From: Rhizobium viscosum | GTDB taxonomy: Bacteria; Pseudomonadota; Alphaproteobacteria; Rhizobiales; Rhizobiaceae | Assembly: GCF_014873945.1 (NCBI RefSeq) | Contig: NZ_JADBEC010000001.1 | Coordinates: 3,055,001-3,119,000, forward strand | DNA: 64,000 nt | Direction of reading: 5' to 3' | Part shown: positions 1-7,718 of the stretch, one piece after another | Layout of the letters: each line of letters opens with the position of its first letter | Numbering within the stretch: the stretch's first letter is position 1 | The notes under the pieces: generated by a model | Told to the model about the DNA's origin: nothing | The model's database searches: none | What the model saw: the letters and a program-made list of their open reading frames with translations, nothing else | Program-made: the position numbers and the translations under genes

Positions 1-777
1 TCCTGTCGGCCCAACGAGCTGTGGTGTGCCGACTACAAGGGCGAGTTCATGCTCGCCGACCGGCGCTATTGCTATCCGCTGACGATCACCGACTTTGCCA
101 GTCGCTATCTGATCGCCTGCGAAGCGCTCTCGACCACCAAGGAAGCCTATGCCTTCACCGTATTCGAAAGCGTATTCAAAGAGTTTGGCCTGCCCAACGC
201 CATTCGCACCGACAACGGGGTTCCTTTCGCAAGCCCCAACGCGCTGTTCAACCTCAGCAAGCTGTCGGTCTGGTGGCTGCGCCTGGGCATCGACATCGAG
301 CGCATCAAACCGGGCTGCCCGCAGCAGAACGGGCGCCATGAGCGCATGCACCTCACTCTGAAGCTGGAGACCACCAAGCCAGCCGCCGCCAACTTCCTTC
401 AGCAGCAGGCAAAGTTCGACGACTTCATCGACTGCTTCAACAATGAGCGGCCGCACCAGGCGCTCGACATGCATTGCCCGGCCGAGTGCTACGCGGCGTC
501 ACCGCGCAGCTATACTGGCCTGCCTGACCTCGATTATCCGTTTCACGACAAGGCCGTCACCGTCACCACATGCGGACGCATCTGTTTCGACCGCAAGAAG
601 ATCAATCTCAGCCTCGTCTTTGCCGGTCAGACCGTCGGCATCAAACAGGTCGAGGACCATATCTGGCTGGCTAGCTTCATGGACTATGATTTGGGATACT
701 TCGATGATGAGACATGCAGGCTCGAACCACTCCAAAACCCCTTCGGGCCAAAAGTGTTACCCATGTCTCCGGTATAA
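1..777 (+). mobile_element. IS481-like transposase, 3' part (left end outside window)
   Basis: This is the integrase-core (rve) half of an insertion-sequence transposase. The frame is open from base 1, so the N-terminal helix-turn-helix half lies to the left. Counting from the first codon, the DDE triad is visible as Asp11 (WCADYKGEF), Asp71 (RTDNG) and Glu114 (QQNGRHER). A tail of about 145 residues follows and ends at the TAA at 775-777. Family knowledge: DDE transposases of this layout cut and paste the element. The reading frame shows no break within the window, so the copy may be active. IS481 is my best guess; IS3-type orfB is the alternative. The adjacent tRNA gene and the duplicated segment at 917-1379 suggest this edge is a rearrangement hotspot. 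Confidence 0.85.
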
Positions 778-797
778 ACTGTAACCTATGTGTCCAG
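755..797. repeat. Imperfect direct repeat at the right end of the IS
   Basis: Two similar 18-base strings, TGTTACCCATGTCTCCGG (755-772) and TGTAACCTATGTGTCCAG (780-797), lie 25 bases apart and span the transposase stop codon. They probably form the subterminal and terminal transposase-binding sites of the element. The left end is outside the window, so the inverted-repeat match and target duplication cannot be checked here. Confidence 0.5.
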
Positions 798-814
798 AAT
801 GGACCAGAGAAAAA

Positions 815-891
815 TGGCGCACCCGACAGGATTCGAACCTGTGACCTTTGGAATCGGAATCCAACACTCTATCCAGCTGAGCTACGGGTGC
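815..891 (-). tRNA. tRNA-Arg (anticodon CCG)
   Basis: The reverse strand folds as a full cloverleaf. The acceptor stem is GCACCCG with CGGGTGC, followed by discriminator G and an encoded CCA (815-817). The D stem is GCTC/GAGT, the anticodon stem TTGGA/TCCAA has loop TTCCGAT, and the T stem is ACAGG/CCTGT with loop TTCGAAT. The anticodon is CCG, which reads CGG arginine codons. It lies 18 bases beyond the presumed right end of the IS and next to the duplicated xylG fragment, a typical setting for insertions and rearrangements. Confidence 0.97.
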
Positions 892-1028
892 ATGCCTTGA
901 CGATTGATTCATCGTCGTCCGATGGGTGGTTCTTAGCCTAGCTTTGGCTCTGCTTCAATCGCGAAGTTGACGGAATTTCCGCGGCTTGGCTTTTAATGCG
1001 ATTTCGGCTGCACACTGTTGCCGAAATG

Positions 1029-1062
1029 AAAACTCCGCCGGTCCTTTCGGGCGGCGGAGTTT
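1029..1062 (-). terminator. Duplicated terminator hairpin
   Basis: The stem AAACTCCGCC/GGCGGAGTTT is identical to the xylG terminator at 2644-2676, but the loop sequence has diverged. It follows the truncated xylG copy and may still end transcription of the TetR gene, which reads leftward into it. Confidence 0.6.
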
Positions 1063-1084
1063 GCTTGTCGGGCGTAGCGACCGA

Positions 1085-1379
1085 TCAAACTTGCATGGCG
1101 CCGGGGCCGGGGATGGCCTTGGGGGGCGCGGTCGGCGAGGTGGAAGACGTCGTGGCTGATGAGGAAGATACCGATGCCTTCCTTTTTCAGCTGCTTGATG
1201 AGCTCGCCGACCTGCGCCGTTTCCTGGGGGCCAAGCGCCGCCGTCGGCTCGTCCATGATGAGGATGCGGGCGTTGAACAGGATGGCGCGGGCGATGGCGA
1301 CGGACTGGCCCTGACCGCCGGAGAGGGCCTTGATCGGCTCCTTGAAGCGCTTGAAGTTGGGGTTCAGGCGGCCCATCAC
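1085..1379 (-). pseudogene. Truncated second copy of the sugar ABC ATPase (xylG) 3' end
   Basis: Translated leftward from 1379, this keeps the residues [10 protein letters not shown], the ABC signature LSGGQ, Walker [12 protein letters not shown] and the switch region FLISHD. It then loses a few codons of the intact gene ([13 protein letters not shown] becomes [10 protein letters not shown]) and goes out of frame through a larger deletion before the old stop at 1085-1087. It lacks the nucleotide-binding N-terminal half, so it cannot be functional. The intact parent is at 2700-3482. Confidence 0.85.
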
Positions 1380-1978
1380 GCCCCCGACGGTGCAACGGCC
1401 CGCAACGCGGTCCTGACGATCGCATCGCCGAATTCCGGCGAGACCGGGCGATGGCCGACCAGTAGCCGGAAGAAGACCGGTCCGTAGATCATGTCGAGCA
1501 GCGCCTCCATATCAAGCGGCGGAACGATCTCTCCCCGAGCCAGAGCCTCCTCCAGGATGACACGACCCGCGTTGCGGCTCGACAGGATCACCTGATTGCG
1601 GAAGGCCTTGGTGAATTCGCTTTCCGGGTCGGCGGCCGCGAGTGCCATGGTGATCTGCCGCCCGCGCGTGCTCGCAAAGGCAGTCACCAGTCCGCTCATC
1701 TGCGCGCCGAGAGCCGTCTGCGCCGTGCCGCCTCCGACCTCCGCTTCCGGTAGCCGGTTGACCAGAAGGGCGGCCATCGCCAGCTCCTGGGCGTTGGCCC
1801 AGGAGCGGTAGATCGTCGGCTTGCCGACACCGGACCGCGCCGCCACAGCTTCGATCGTCATGCGGCCAAAACCTTCGGCCATCAGGATTTCATGGGCGGC
1901 CTCCAAGGCACGCCTCTGCGCGGCAGCGCTTGGCGGCCGCCCTCGTTTCTTCGGTGTTGCGTTACTCTCTTGACTCAT
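1376..1978 (-). CDS. TetR/AcrR family transcriptional repressor
   Basis: This is a 200-residue regulator with an N-terminal DNA-binding domain. The helix-turn-helix is recognisable as [19 protein letters not shown] at about residues 40-58, after a basic KKRGRPP segment. The C-terminal ligand-binding part is all-helical. I chose the ATG at 1978; an upstream ATG at 2017 would put the operator-like palindromes inside the coding region. It is divergent from the VOC protein at 2030, with 51 bases between the starts, so it probably represses that gene and itself. The stop codon TGA (1376-1378) lies within the duplicated xylG fragment, so the present C terminus was set, or at least touched, by the rearrangement junction. 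The ligand is unknown. Confidence 0.85.
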   Translation of the reverse strand: MSQESNATPKKRGRPPSAAAQRRALEAAHEILMAEGFGRMTIEAVAARSGVGKPTIYRSWANAQELAMAALLVNRLPEAEVGGGTAQTALGAQMSGLVTAFASTRGRQITMALAAADPESEFTKAFRNQVILSSRNAGRVILEEALARGEIVPPLDMEALLDMIYGPVFFRLLVGHRPVSPEFGDAIVRTALRAVAPSGA

Positions 1979-1982
1979 ATCT

Positions 1983-2000
1983 TTACGATACGTAACGTTA
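1983..2000. promoter_or_regulatory. Probable TetR operator between divergent genes
   Basis: TTACG-ATA-CGTAA (1983-1995) is a perfect inverted repeat and is immediately followed by the overlapping palindrome TAACGTTA (1993-2000). The pair sits between the TetR start and the VOC gene's ribosome-binding site (AAGGAGG, 2016-2022). This is where an autoregulating TetR protein would bind. The assignment is inferred from symmetry and position. Confidence 0.55.
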
Positions 2001-2029
2001 ATGAAAGACCCAGTCAAGGAGGATCATCC

Positions 2030-2479
2030 ATGCCGAGTTTTGCCCGAAAAGTGAGCACCTACTTCATCGTCAAGGATGCGGCACGGGCCATCGACTTCTA
2101 CAAGGAGGCTTTCGGCGCCACGGAAGTCTTCCGCATGACCGATCCTTCGGACGGGCGGATCGGCCATGCCGAGCTGCGTTTCGGAGAGACGCTGATGATG
2201 TTGGCAGACGAGTATCCGGACTTCGGCGCCCTGTCTCCCGATACCGTCGGAGGCTCTCCGGTGACCTTCCACATGGACACGGTGTCGACCGACGCAGCAC
2301 TGGCGCAGGCGCTGTCGGCCGGGGCGACGATGTTGCGCCCGGCGACCGACCAGAGTTTTGGCGAGCGGGTGGCGCAGGTGCTTGATCCCTTCGGTCATCG
2401 CTGGATGCTGTCGCAAACCATCGAGCAGGTCACGCCTGAGGAGATGCAGCGCCGCTGGAACGACGACATGTCGGCGTGA
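2030..2479 (+). CDS. VOC-family (PhnB/glyoxalase-like) protein
   Basis: This 149-residue protein has the paired beta-alpha-beta-beta-beta modules of the vicinal-oxygen-chelate fold. It opens with STYFIVKDAARAIDFYKEAFGATEVFRM, followed by IGHAELRFG, and closes with VAQVLDPFGHRWMLSQ. These sequences are characteristic of the PhnB/YdcJ-like subgroup. The ATG at 2030 has a strong AAGGAGG site eight bases upstream. Family members act as metal-dependent dioxygenases, glyoxalases or drug-binding resistance proteins; the substrate cannot be read from sequence. The divergent TetR gene suggests inducible expression in response to a small molecule. The pair sits between duplicated flanks, which suggests acquisition or rearrangement. 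Confidence 0.8.
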   Translation: MPSFARKVSTYFIVKDAARAIDFYKEAFGATEVFRMTDPSDGRIGHAELRFGETLMMLADEYPDFGALSPDTVGGSPVTFHMDTVSTDAALAQALSAGATMLRPATDQSFGERVAQVLDPFGHRWMLSQTIEQVTPEEMQRRWNDDMSA

Positions 2480-2531
2480 GTGCCGCAAGCCGTTGAAGCG
2501 CTCGACGAGGCTGAGCGTGCCTTCAACGCCT

Positions 2532-3098
2532 GTCCGATGCGTGGTTCTTAGCTTGCGGCTGGCTTCAATCGCGAAATTTGCAGAATTACCGACGCTTGCC
2601 GTTTGGCGGGTATTCTTACCCGTCAGCCCGGAGAATGATATAAAAACTCCGCCAGCCCCAGGGGGCGGCGGAGTTTCTGCATCGGATATTACAGTACAAT
2701 CAAACCTGCATGGCGCCGGGGCCGGGGATGGCTTTGGGGGGCACCTTGCCGAGGATGATCATGCCGAGGACTTCGTCCTTGGTGACATCTTCGGTGCGGG
2801 CGTGGCCGACGACCTGGCCGTTTTTCATCACCGAGACACGATCCGCGAGGTCGAAGACGTCGTGGATGTCGTGGCTGATCAGGAAGATGCCGATGCCTTC
2901 CTTCTTCAGCTGCTTGATGAGCTCGCCGACCTGCGCCGTTTCCTGCGGACCGAGGGCTGCCGTCGGCTCGTCCATAATCAGGATGCGGGCGTTGAACAGG
3001 ATGGCGCGGGCAATGGCGACCGACTGGCGCTGGCCGCCGGAGAGGGCTTTCACCGGCTCCTTGAAGCGCTTGAAGTTGGGGTTCAGGCGGCCCATCAC
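2532..3098. repeat. Parent segment of the duplicated xylG 3' end
   Basis: The intact partner of 917-1379. It contains the xylG 3' third, its terminator and about 100 bases of downstream sequence. See the entry for the degenerate copy. Confidence 0.85.
2644..2676 (-). terminator. xylG terminator hairpin
   Basis: A 10-bp perfect stem, AAACTCCGCC/GGCGGAGTTT, lies 24 bases beyond the xylG stop. On the leftward strand the hairpin runs into TTTTTATAT, giving the U-tract of a rho-independent terminator. Confidence 0.75.
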
Positions 3099-3482
3099 CT
3101 CGCGGGCGGAGGCCTCCATCGCGACGTCGTCGAGCGTGCCCCAGCGGGTCTTCAGCTCGCGGCCGAGATAGAGGTTGGCGGCGGCGTCGACATTATCGGC
3201 GACGGCGAGCGTCTGGTAGATCGTCTCGATGCCGAACTTCTTGGCATCGCGCGGATTGCGGATGTCGGCCGGTTCGCCATTGATCAGGATCTCGCCCGCG
3301 TCACGCTTGTAGGCGCCGGAGAGGATCTTGATCAGCGTCGACTTGCCGGCGCCGTTATGGCCGAGAAGGGCCACGACTTCGCCGGGATAGAGATCGACCG
3401 AGGCATTGTCGACTGCGTGGATACCGCCGAAGGAGATCGAGATGTTCTTCAGTTCGACAAGGGGAGTGCGTTGTTCAGCCAT
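2700..3482 (-). CDS. xylG: Xylose-type sugar ABC transporter, ATP-binding protein
   Basis: This single-domain ATPase of 260 residues powers the adjacent permease. Walker A is GHNGAGKST (residues 41-49), the signature is LSGGQ (147-151), Walker B is [11 protein letters not shown] (about 167-177), and the switch histidine is in FLISHD. E. coli XylG has two fused ABC domains; this protein has only one, as is common for the rhizobial FrcA/XylG-like group, and would act as a homodimer. It is the last gene of the leftward xylF-xylH-xylG operon, 14 bases after the permease. Xylose is inferred from the XylF-like binding protein and ROK regulator; fructose (FrcA-like) is the main alternative. Confidence 0.88.
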   Translation of the reverse strand: MAEQRTPLVELKNISISFGGIHAVDNASVDLYPGEVVALLGHNGAGKSTLIKILSGAYKRDAGEILINGEPADIRNPRDAKKFGIETIYQTLAVADNVDAAANLYLGRELKTRWGTLDDVAMEASAREVMGRLNPNFKRFKEPVKALSGGQRQSVAIARAILFNARILIMDEPTAALGPQETAQVGELIKQLKKEGIGIFLISHDIHDVFDLADRVSVMKNGQVVGHARTEDVTKDEVLGMIILGKVPPKAIPGPGAMQV

Positions 3483-3496
3483 GGTTCGTACTCCTC

Positions 3497-4807
3497 TTAC
3501 TTCGCACGGGAGCGATAGACAGTGTCGAGCCAGACGGCAATGACGAGCACCGCGCCGACGACGACGTTCTGGATGGGCGTATCGACATTGGCGAGGCCCA
3601 TGCCCGACTGAAGCGACTGCATGACGAGCGCGCCGAGCATGGCGCCGGCAATGGTGCCGGTGCCGCCTGCCAGAGACGTGCCGCCGATGACGGCTGCTGC
3701 GATCGTATAAAGCTCGTAGGTCGTGCCCTGCGAGTTGGCGGCGGCGTTGAGGCGCGCCGTGGAGATCGCGGCGGCCACCGCTGCAAGGAAGCCCATCAGC
3801 GCGAAGATGCGCACCGTGACCCAGCGGGTCTTGATGCCGGCGAGTTCGGCTGCTTCCGGGTTGCCGCCGATCGCGAAGACATAGCGGCCGAAGCGCAGGC
3901 GCGTGGCGATGAAGGTCATGACGATGCCGACGAGGATGGCGATCAGCACCGGCACGGCGATGCCGTAGGGGATCATCAGGCCGCCTTCCGGCATGGTGAT
4001 GTTATTGGCCTCGGCATAGCGCTTGGCGATTGCCGGCGGCCAGTAATAGATCGTCGACACCCAGATCGCGCCGAGCACCATGACACAGCCGAGGACGCCG
4101 AGGACATATTCGGCCCAGAGCGGGCGGCGCGGGAAGTTGAAGCGCCGGCGCTGGTGGCGTGCGCCGATGATCGAGACGACGATCAGCGCGCAGGCGACTG
4201 CACCGATGATCCAGCTCCAGGTGGCGCCGATCGCGCCTTCGGCACCGCCGCCCATGATGCGGAAGGTGGTGTCGAGGGGGGCGACCGTCTGGCCGCTCGT
4301 GACGTACCAGGCAAGGCCGCGCCAGGCGAGGAAGCCGCCGAGCGTGACGATGAAGGATGGTACGCCGAGAAAGGCGATGATGACGCCCTGGAGCAGGCCG
4401 ATGGCCGAGCCGACGAGGAGGCCGGCGATGAGCGTGATCACCCAGGTGAAGGAATTGTCGAAGCCGAGATATTGCGGCAGGAACTTCGCCTGGACCACGC
4501 CCATGATCATGGCGACGAAGCCGAGGATCGAGCCGATCGACAGGTCGATGTTTCTGGTGACGATGACCAGCACCATGCCGGTTGCCAGAACCGCGATTTC
4601 GGTCGTCTGGACCGAGAGGTTCCAGAGGTTTCGGGGTGTGAGGAACAGGCCGCCGGTATAGAAATGGAAGCCGATCCAGATGACCAGCAGCGCGGCGATC
4701 ATGCCGAGAAGGCGGGTGTCTATTTCCGTTGCCCTGAGGAAGCGCGTGAAGGGGCCTTCAACTGCCGTGCGTGGGCCGGATGAGGTCGATTGGGTGATAT
4801 CTGCCAT
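3497..4807 (-). CDS. xylH: Xylose-type sugar ABC transporter, permease
   Basis: A 436-residue BPD_transp_2 (RbsC/XylH-type) inner-membrane permease with about ten hydrophobic helices. The motif [18 protein letters not shown] marks the usual RbsC-family membrane loop, and the EAA-like cytoplasmic segment reads [16 protein letters not shown]. It is longer than RbsC (about 320 residues) because of a central hydrophilic linker ([15 protein letters not shown]) followed by an additional hydrophobic segment, as in XylH. It is preceded on the mRNA by the binding-protein gene and a 15-bp hairpin, and followed closely by xylG. Confidence 0.88.
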   Translation of the reverse strand: MADITQSTSSGPRTAVEGPFTRFLRATEIDTRLLGMIAALLVIWIGFHFYTGGLFLTPRNLWNLSVQTTEIAVLATGMVLVIVTRNIDLSIGSILGFVAMIMGVVQAKFLPQYLGFDNSFTWVITLIAGLLVGSAIGLLQGVIIAFLGVPSFIVTLGGFLAWRGLAWYVTSGQTVAPLDTTFRIMGGGAEGAIGATWSWIIGAVACALIVVSIIGARHQRRRFNFPRRPLWAEYVLGVLGCVMVLGAIWVSTIYYWPPAIAKRYAEANNITMPEGGLMIPYGIAVPVLIAILVGIVMTFIATRLRFGRYVFAIGGNPEAAELAGIKTRWVTVRIFALMGFLAAVAAAISTARLNAAANSQGTTYELYTIAAAVIGGTSLAGGTGTIAGAMLGALVMQSLQSGMGLANVDTPIQNVVVGAVLVIAVWLDTVYRSRAK

Positions 4808-5001
4808 GGGTTTGCCGTTTCCCCCATTGTTTGGGCGCGGGCCTGCCTGATGGGCCGGCCGACGATCGCCCTGTTCTAGATGTGACCACCGGGACGCTTC
4901 CGAAAATAGCCGATCACAACGGCACTATTCTGGCAGGGAATCAAAGCATCCGCGATGTGCGCGAGAACGGAGAAGCGCCATCGAGCGGGCTTCATCCGCA
5001 T

Positions 5002-5035
5002 CCGGCGCCGCAGCGGAGGGCCGCTGCGGCGCCGG
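5002..5035 (-). promoter_or_regulatory. 15-bp hairpin between xylF and xylH
   Basis: CCGGCGCCGCAGCGG (5002-5016) and CCGCTGCGGCGCCGG (5021-5035) form a perfect 15-bp stem with a four-base loop just past the xylF stop. No T-tract follows on the transcribed strand. It therefore looks like a 3'-protecting or partial-termination structure that keeps binding-protein mRNA in excess over permease mRNA. The rest of the 251-base gap shows no gene. Confidence 0.75.
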
Positions 5036-5058
5036 TATTTCAGATCGTCAGGCGAGGA

Positions 5059-6099
5059 TTAGTCGCAAGCCTTGACGGAGCCGGCCTTGACGCCCTGGCA
5101 GGCTTCAGCCTTGGAGATCCAGCCTGCGTCGATGACGACGTTCAGGTTGTCCTTGGTGATGGCGAGCGGGGTCAGGAAGATCGACTGCATCTTCACCTTC
5201 TTCGGGCCGCCTTCGAAGGTCTGTACGCCTGCAACCTTGTCGAGCGCGGTGCCGCCGGCGAGATCGAGAGCGACTTCGGCAGCGCGCTTGCCGAGTTCAC
5301 GGCTGTCCTTCCAGACGGAAACCGTCTGCGTGCCGAGAGCGATGCGGTTGAGAGCAGCCTTGTCGGCGTCCTGGCCGGAAACCGGAACGGAGCCGGCCAT
5401 GCCCTGTGCATCAAGAGCGGCGACGGCGCCACCGGCCGTGCCGTCGTTCGAAGCAACGACAGCGTCAACCTTGTTGTTGTTGGCGGTCAGGAACTGCTCC
5501 ATGTTGCGCTGAGCGTTCTGCGGCAGCCAGCCGTCGGTATAGGCTTCGCCGACATTCTTGATCTTGCCGGCATCGATTGCGGCCTTCAGGACTTCCATCT
5601 GGCCCGAGAAGAGGAAGTCGGCGTTCGGATCGGAAGACGAGCCCTTGATGAAGACGTAGTTACCTTCCGGCTTTGCCTTGAAGACGCCCTGAGCCTGCAG
5701 GCGGCCGACTTCCTTGTTGTCGAAGGTGATGTAGAAGGCAGACGGGTTTTCGATCAGGCGGTCGTAACCGACGACCGGGATACCTTCGCTGGCGGCCTTT
5801 TCAACAGCCGGGCCGATTGCGTCGGAGTCCTGAGCGAGAATGATGAGTGCGTTTGCGCCCTGCGAGATCAGCGACTCGACGTCGGTGAGCTGCTTTGCAG
5901 CCGACGACTGAGCGTCAGCGGAAATGTACTTTGCGCCCTTGGCTTCCAGAGCCTTCTTGATGGCGGCTTCGTCGGTCTTCCAGCGTTCTTCCTGGAAATT
6001 CGACCAGGAAACGCCAACGACGAGGTCTGCAGCCATGGCAGCCGACTGCAGCGAAACGAGGATGGCAGCACCCGCCATCAGCTTGTAAATAGACTTCAT
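5059..6099 (-). CDS. xylF: D-xylose-type periplasmic sugar-binding protein
   Basis: This 346-residue type I periplasmic binding protein captures the sugar for XylHG. A Sec signal peptide ([20 protein letters not shown]) ends at about AMA-ADLVVG. The mature protein has the XylF pattern: [46 protein letters not shown], and the hinge and sugar-contact segments [17 protein letters not shown] and [14 protein letters not shown]. It ends with [13 protein letters not shown], giving two cysteines that could form a terminal disulfide. It is the first gene of the leftward operon, transcribed from a promoter overlapping a palindromic operator. Confidence 0.9.
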   Translation of the reverse strand: MKSIYKLMAGAAILVSLQSAAMAADLVVGVSWSNFQEERWKTDEAAIKKALEAKGAKYISADAQSSAAKQLTDVESLISQGANALIILAQDSDAIGPAVEKAASEGIPVVGYDRLIENPSAFYITFDNKEVGRLQAQGVFKAKPEGNYVFIKGSSSDPNADFLFSGQMEVLKAAIDAGKIKNVGEAYTDGWLPQNAQRNMEQFLTANNNKVDAVVASNDGTAGGAVAALDAQGMAGSVPVSGQDADKAALNRIALGTQTVSVWKDSRELGKRAAEVALDLAGGTALDKVAGVQTFEGGPKKVKMQSIFLTPLAITKDNLNVVIDAGWISKAEACQGVKAGSVKACD

Positions 6100-6184
6100 A
6101 AATGTCCTCCCGAGTGAATTGCAGCCGGCCCAGCCATTGCTCCTCCGGCCACCGCGAAAGCCTGTCCAGAAAGGTTCGGATTTT

Positions 6185-6233
6185 TTTCTCGACAGTCGAG
6201 AAATTTAGTGTCAGAGATTTTTTCAACTGTCAA
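6185..6233 (-). promoter_or_regulatory. xylF promoter with 19-bp palindromic operator
   Basis: On the reverse strand, TTGACA (6228-6233) is followed after 17 bases by CACTAA (6205-6210) and then by TTTCTCGAC-A/T-GTCGAGAAA (6185-6203), a perfect 19-bp palindrome at the expected transcription start. A repressor bound there would block xylF. The divergent ROK regulator (6327) is the natural candidate. The promoter boxes are inferred; the palindrome is read directly. Confidence 0.65.
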
Positions 6234-6326
6234 CACCGCACTACCGGCTTAATTTCCTTTGACGAAAGGCCCCGGAGATGCTGTGGCAAGTGAAGGGCGG
6301 AACGAACGGGGAAGAGGCGGCGATAG

Positions 6327-7550
6327 ATGCTGACCAAGTCGAGCACGGAGCTCGTACGGCAGAGAAACAGCGTGCTCGTGCTCGCCACTCTCCGCCGCCA
6401 TGGGCCACTTGCTCACACTGAAATATCCGATTTCACGCGGCTTTCCTCCGCGACCGTTTCTGCGATCACGGCCGATCTCGAAAAGGCGCAGGTGATCGAA
6501 AAATCCGAGCAGCAGGCGGCGAGCGGGCGAGGGCGCCCGCGCGTGCTTTTGCGCCAGCGGCGCGACTGCGGCTATCTCATCGTCGTCATCATATCCTCGG
6601 ATGCCGTGCAATATTCGCTCGTCGATTACTCGGGCAAGCTGATCGACCGCTTCAGCGAGGAAAGGTCGCATGATCCGGATGGGGCAGCCCGATTCGTGAA
6701 CGGGGTGCGGGCAGGGCTTGAGCGTATCCTGTCGCGCTCGCGGATCGAGCGGGAGAAGGTGCTGCTCATTTCGATCAGCAGCAAGGGGTTGGTCAATTCC
6801 TCCGAACCGGTCCTCGTCTGGTCGCCGATCTTCGGCAGCGACCAGATCGATTTCGAACTGGCGCTCAAGCCGGACTGGAAGGCGAAGGTCATTCTCGACA
6901 ACGAGACGCTGCTGGTCGCTGCCGCTCTCGGCGCGCGCGAGGAGAATGTGAAGGGCGGCGATTTCCGCTCGCTGGCGGCCCTTTCGCTCGGCCACAGCAT
7001 CGGGCTTGGAATCGTGCGGCGGACGAGCCATGGCGGGCATGACGTCTCCGCGCCCAATTTCGGCCATATGCTGCACATGGCCAATGGCGGGCTTTGCCGC
7101 TGCGGCACGCGCGGCTGCATCGAGGCCCATGCCGGCTTCTATGCCATCCTGCGCACCGCCTTCGAAGTGCCGCTCGATACGATCCCGGCAAAATTCGTGC
7201 CGGTGGCCGAGCTCGACAAGATCGCGGCAAGGGCGCGGCAGGGCCACCGCATCTCGGGTTTTGCCTTCCGGCAGGCGGGGCTCGCACTCGGCAACGGCCT
7301 GTCGCGCATGCTGAGCCTGACGGAGCGCATGCCGATCGCGATCACCGGGCCGGGGACGCGCTACTATGATCTGCTGCGGCAGGGGATCGAGGAGGGGCTC
7401 GGCCAATCCCATGTCGTGCGCATGGAGGGCATGCCGGAACTCAGGGTCGTCGCGGACGAGCAGATTCTCGTCTTCGAAGGACATCTGAATCGGGCGCTGG
7501 CCGTCATCGATGAGGATATCGTCGCGGCGGGTGTGCAGGGCGGGGATTAA
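6327..7550 (+). CDS. xylR: ROK-family transcriptional repressor, XylR-like
   Basis: This 407-residue protein has an N-terminal winged helix (RRHGPLAHTEISDFTRLSSATVSAITADLEK, about residues 24-54) and a C-terminal sugar-kinase-like ROK domain. The ROK zinc signature is present as CRCGTRGCIEAH, and the sequence DNETLLVAAALGARE fits the ROK core. The ATP-binding glycine motif is weak, as usual for regulatory ROK proteins that sense sugar without phosphorylating it. It diverges from xylF with the 19-bp palindrome between them, so it most likely represses the xylose operon until the sugar binds. Confidence 0.88.
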   Translation: MLTKSSTELVRQRNSVLVLATLRRHGPLAHTEISDFTRLSSATVSAITADLEKAQVIEKSEQQAASGRGRPRVLLRQRRDCGYLIVVIISSDAVQYSLVDYSGKLIDRFSEERSHDPDGAARFVNGVRAGLERILSRSRIEREKVLLISISSKGLVNSSEPVLVWSPIFGSDQIDFELALKPDWKAKVILDNETLLVAAALGAREENVKGGDFRSLAALSLGHSIGLGIVRRTSHGGHDVSAPNFGHMLHMANGGLCRCGTRGCIEAHAGFYAILRTAFEVPLDTIPAKFVPVAELDKIAARARQGHRISGFAFRQAGLALGNGLSRMLSLTERMPIAITGPGTRYYDLLRQGIEEGLGQSHVVRMEGMPELRVVADEQILVFEGHLNRALAVIDEDIVAAGVQGGD

Positions 7551-7558
7551 TGGTTCCC

Positions 7559-7581
7559 CCTTCGCCCCAGTGGGGAGAAGG
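7559..7581. repeat. Rhizobial-type GC-rich palindrome
   Basis: CCTTCGCCCC-AGT-GGGGAGAAGG is an inverted repeat with one mismatch, followed by a second CTCCC...GGGGAGG motif to about 7622. It resembles the small intergenic palindromic elements common in rhizobial genomes. Membership of a named family is not established. Confidence 0.4.
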
Positions 7582-7657
7582 GACAGGCACCGTCGCACTC
7601 TCCCTTTTCCTCGTGGGGAGGGGTCTTTTTTCGGCCCACCCACGCATCTCATCAAAC

Positions 7658-7691
7658 GAGAAATGGCCGGGTTTTCACCCGGCCATTTCTC
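7658..7691. terminator. Bidirectional terminator between xylR and idhA
   Basis: GAGAAATGGCCGGG (7658-7671) and CCCGGCCATTTCTC (7678-7691) form a 14-bp perfect stem with a six-base loop between two convergent genes. It is well placed to stop transcription from both sides. There is no long T-tract. Confidence 0.7.
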
Positions 7692-7718
7692 ATTGTGGCG
7701 ACCGTCGGGAGAGGGCGG

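Larger units (their letters stand above)
917..1379. repeat. Degenerate copy of the xylG 3' end and its terminator (partner 2532-3098)
   Basis: This segment matches 2532-3098 in the same orientation. The match starts at GTCCGATG(G/C)GTGGTTCTTAGC, runs through the terminator hairpin and the 3' third of the ABC ATPase gene, and stops abruptly at GCCCATCAC (1371-1379 versus 3090-3098). The copy is about 100 bases shorter because of a roughly 90-base deletion near the gene end and a smaller one of about 9 bases. The two copies flank the TetR/VOC gene pair. Confidence 0.85.

Noticed and set aside
815..3098. Integrative element or genomic island using the tRNA-Arg as attachment site
   Set aside because: No integrase gene and no repeat of the tRNA 3' end were found; the duplicated block derives from xylG, not the tRNA.
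2358..3518. Long plus-strand open frame across the xylG gene
   Set aside because: It is antisense to a clear ABC ATPase, has no domain or ribosome site, and arises from GC-rich codon bias.
4831..6117. Long plus-strand open frame across xylF
   Set aside because: It is the complement of a confident binding-protein gene and lacks recognisable features.
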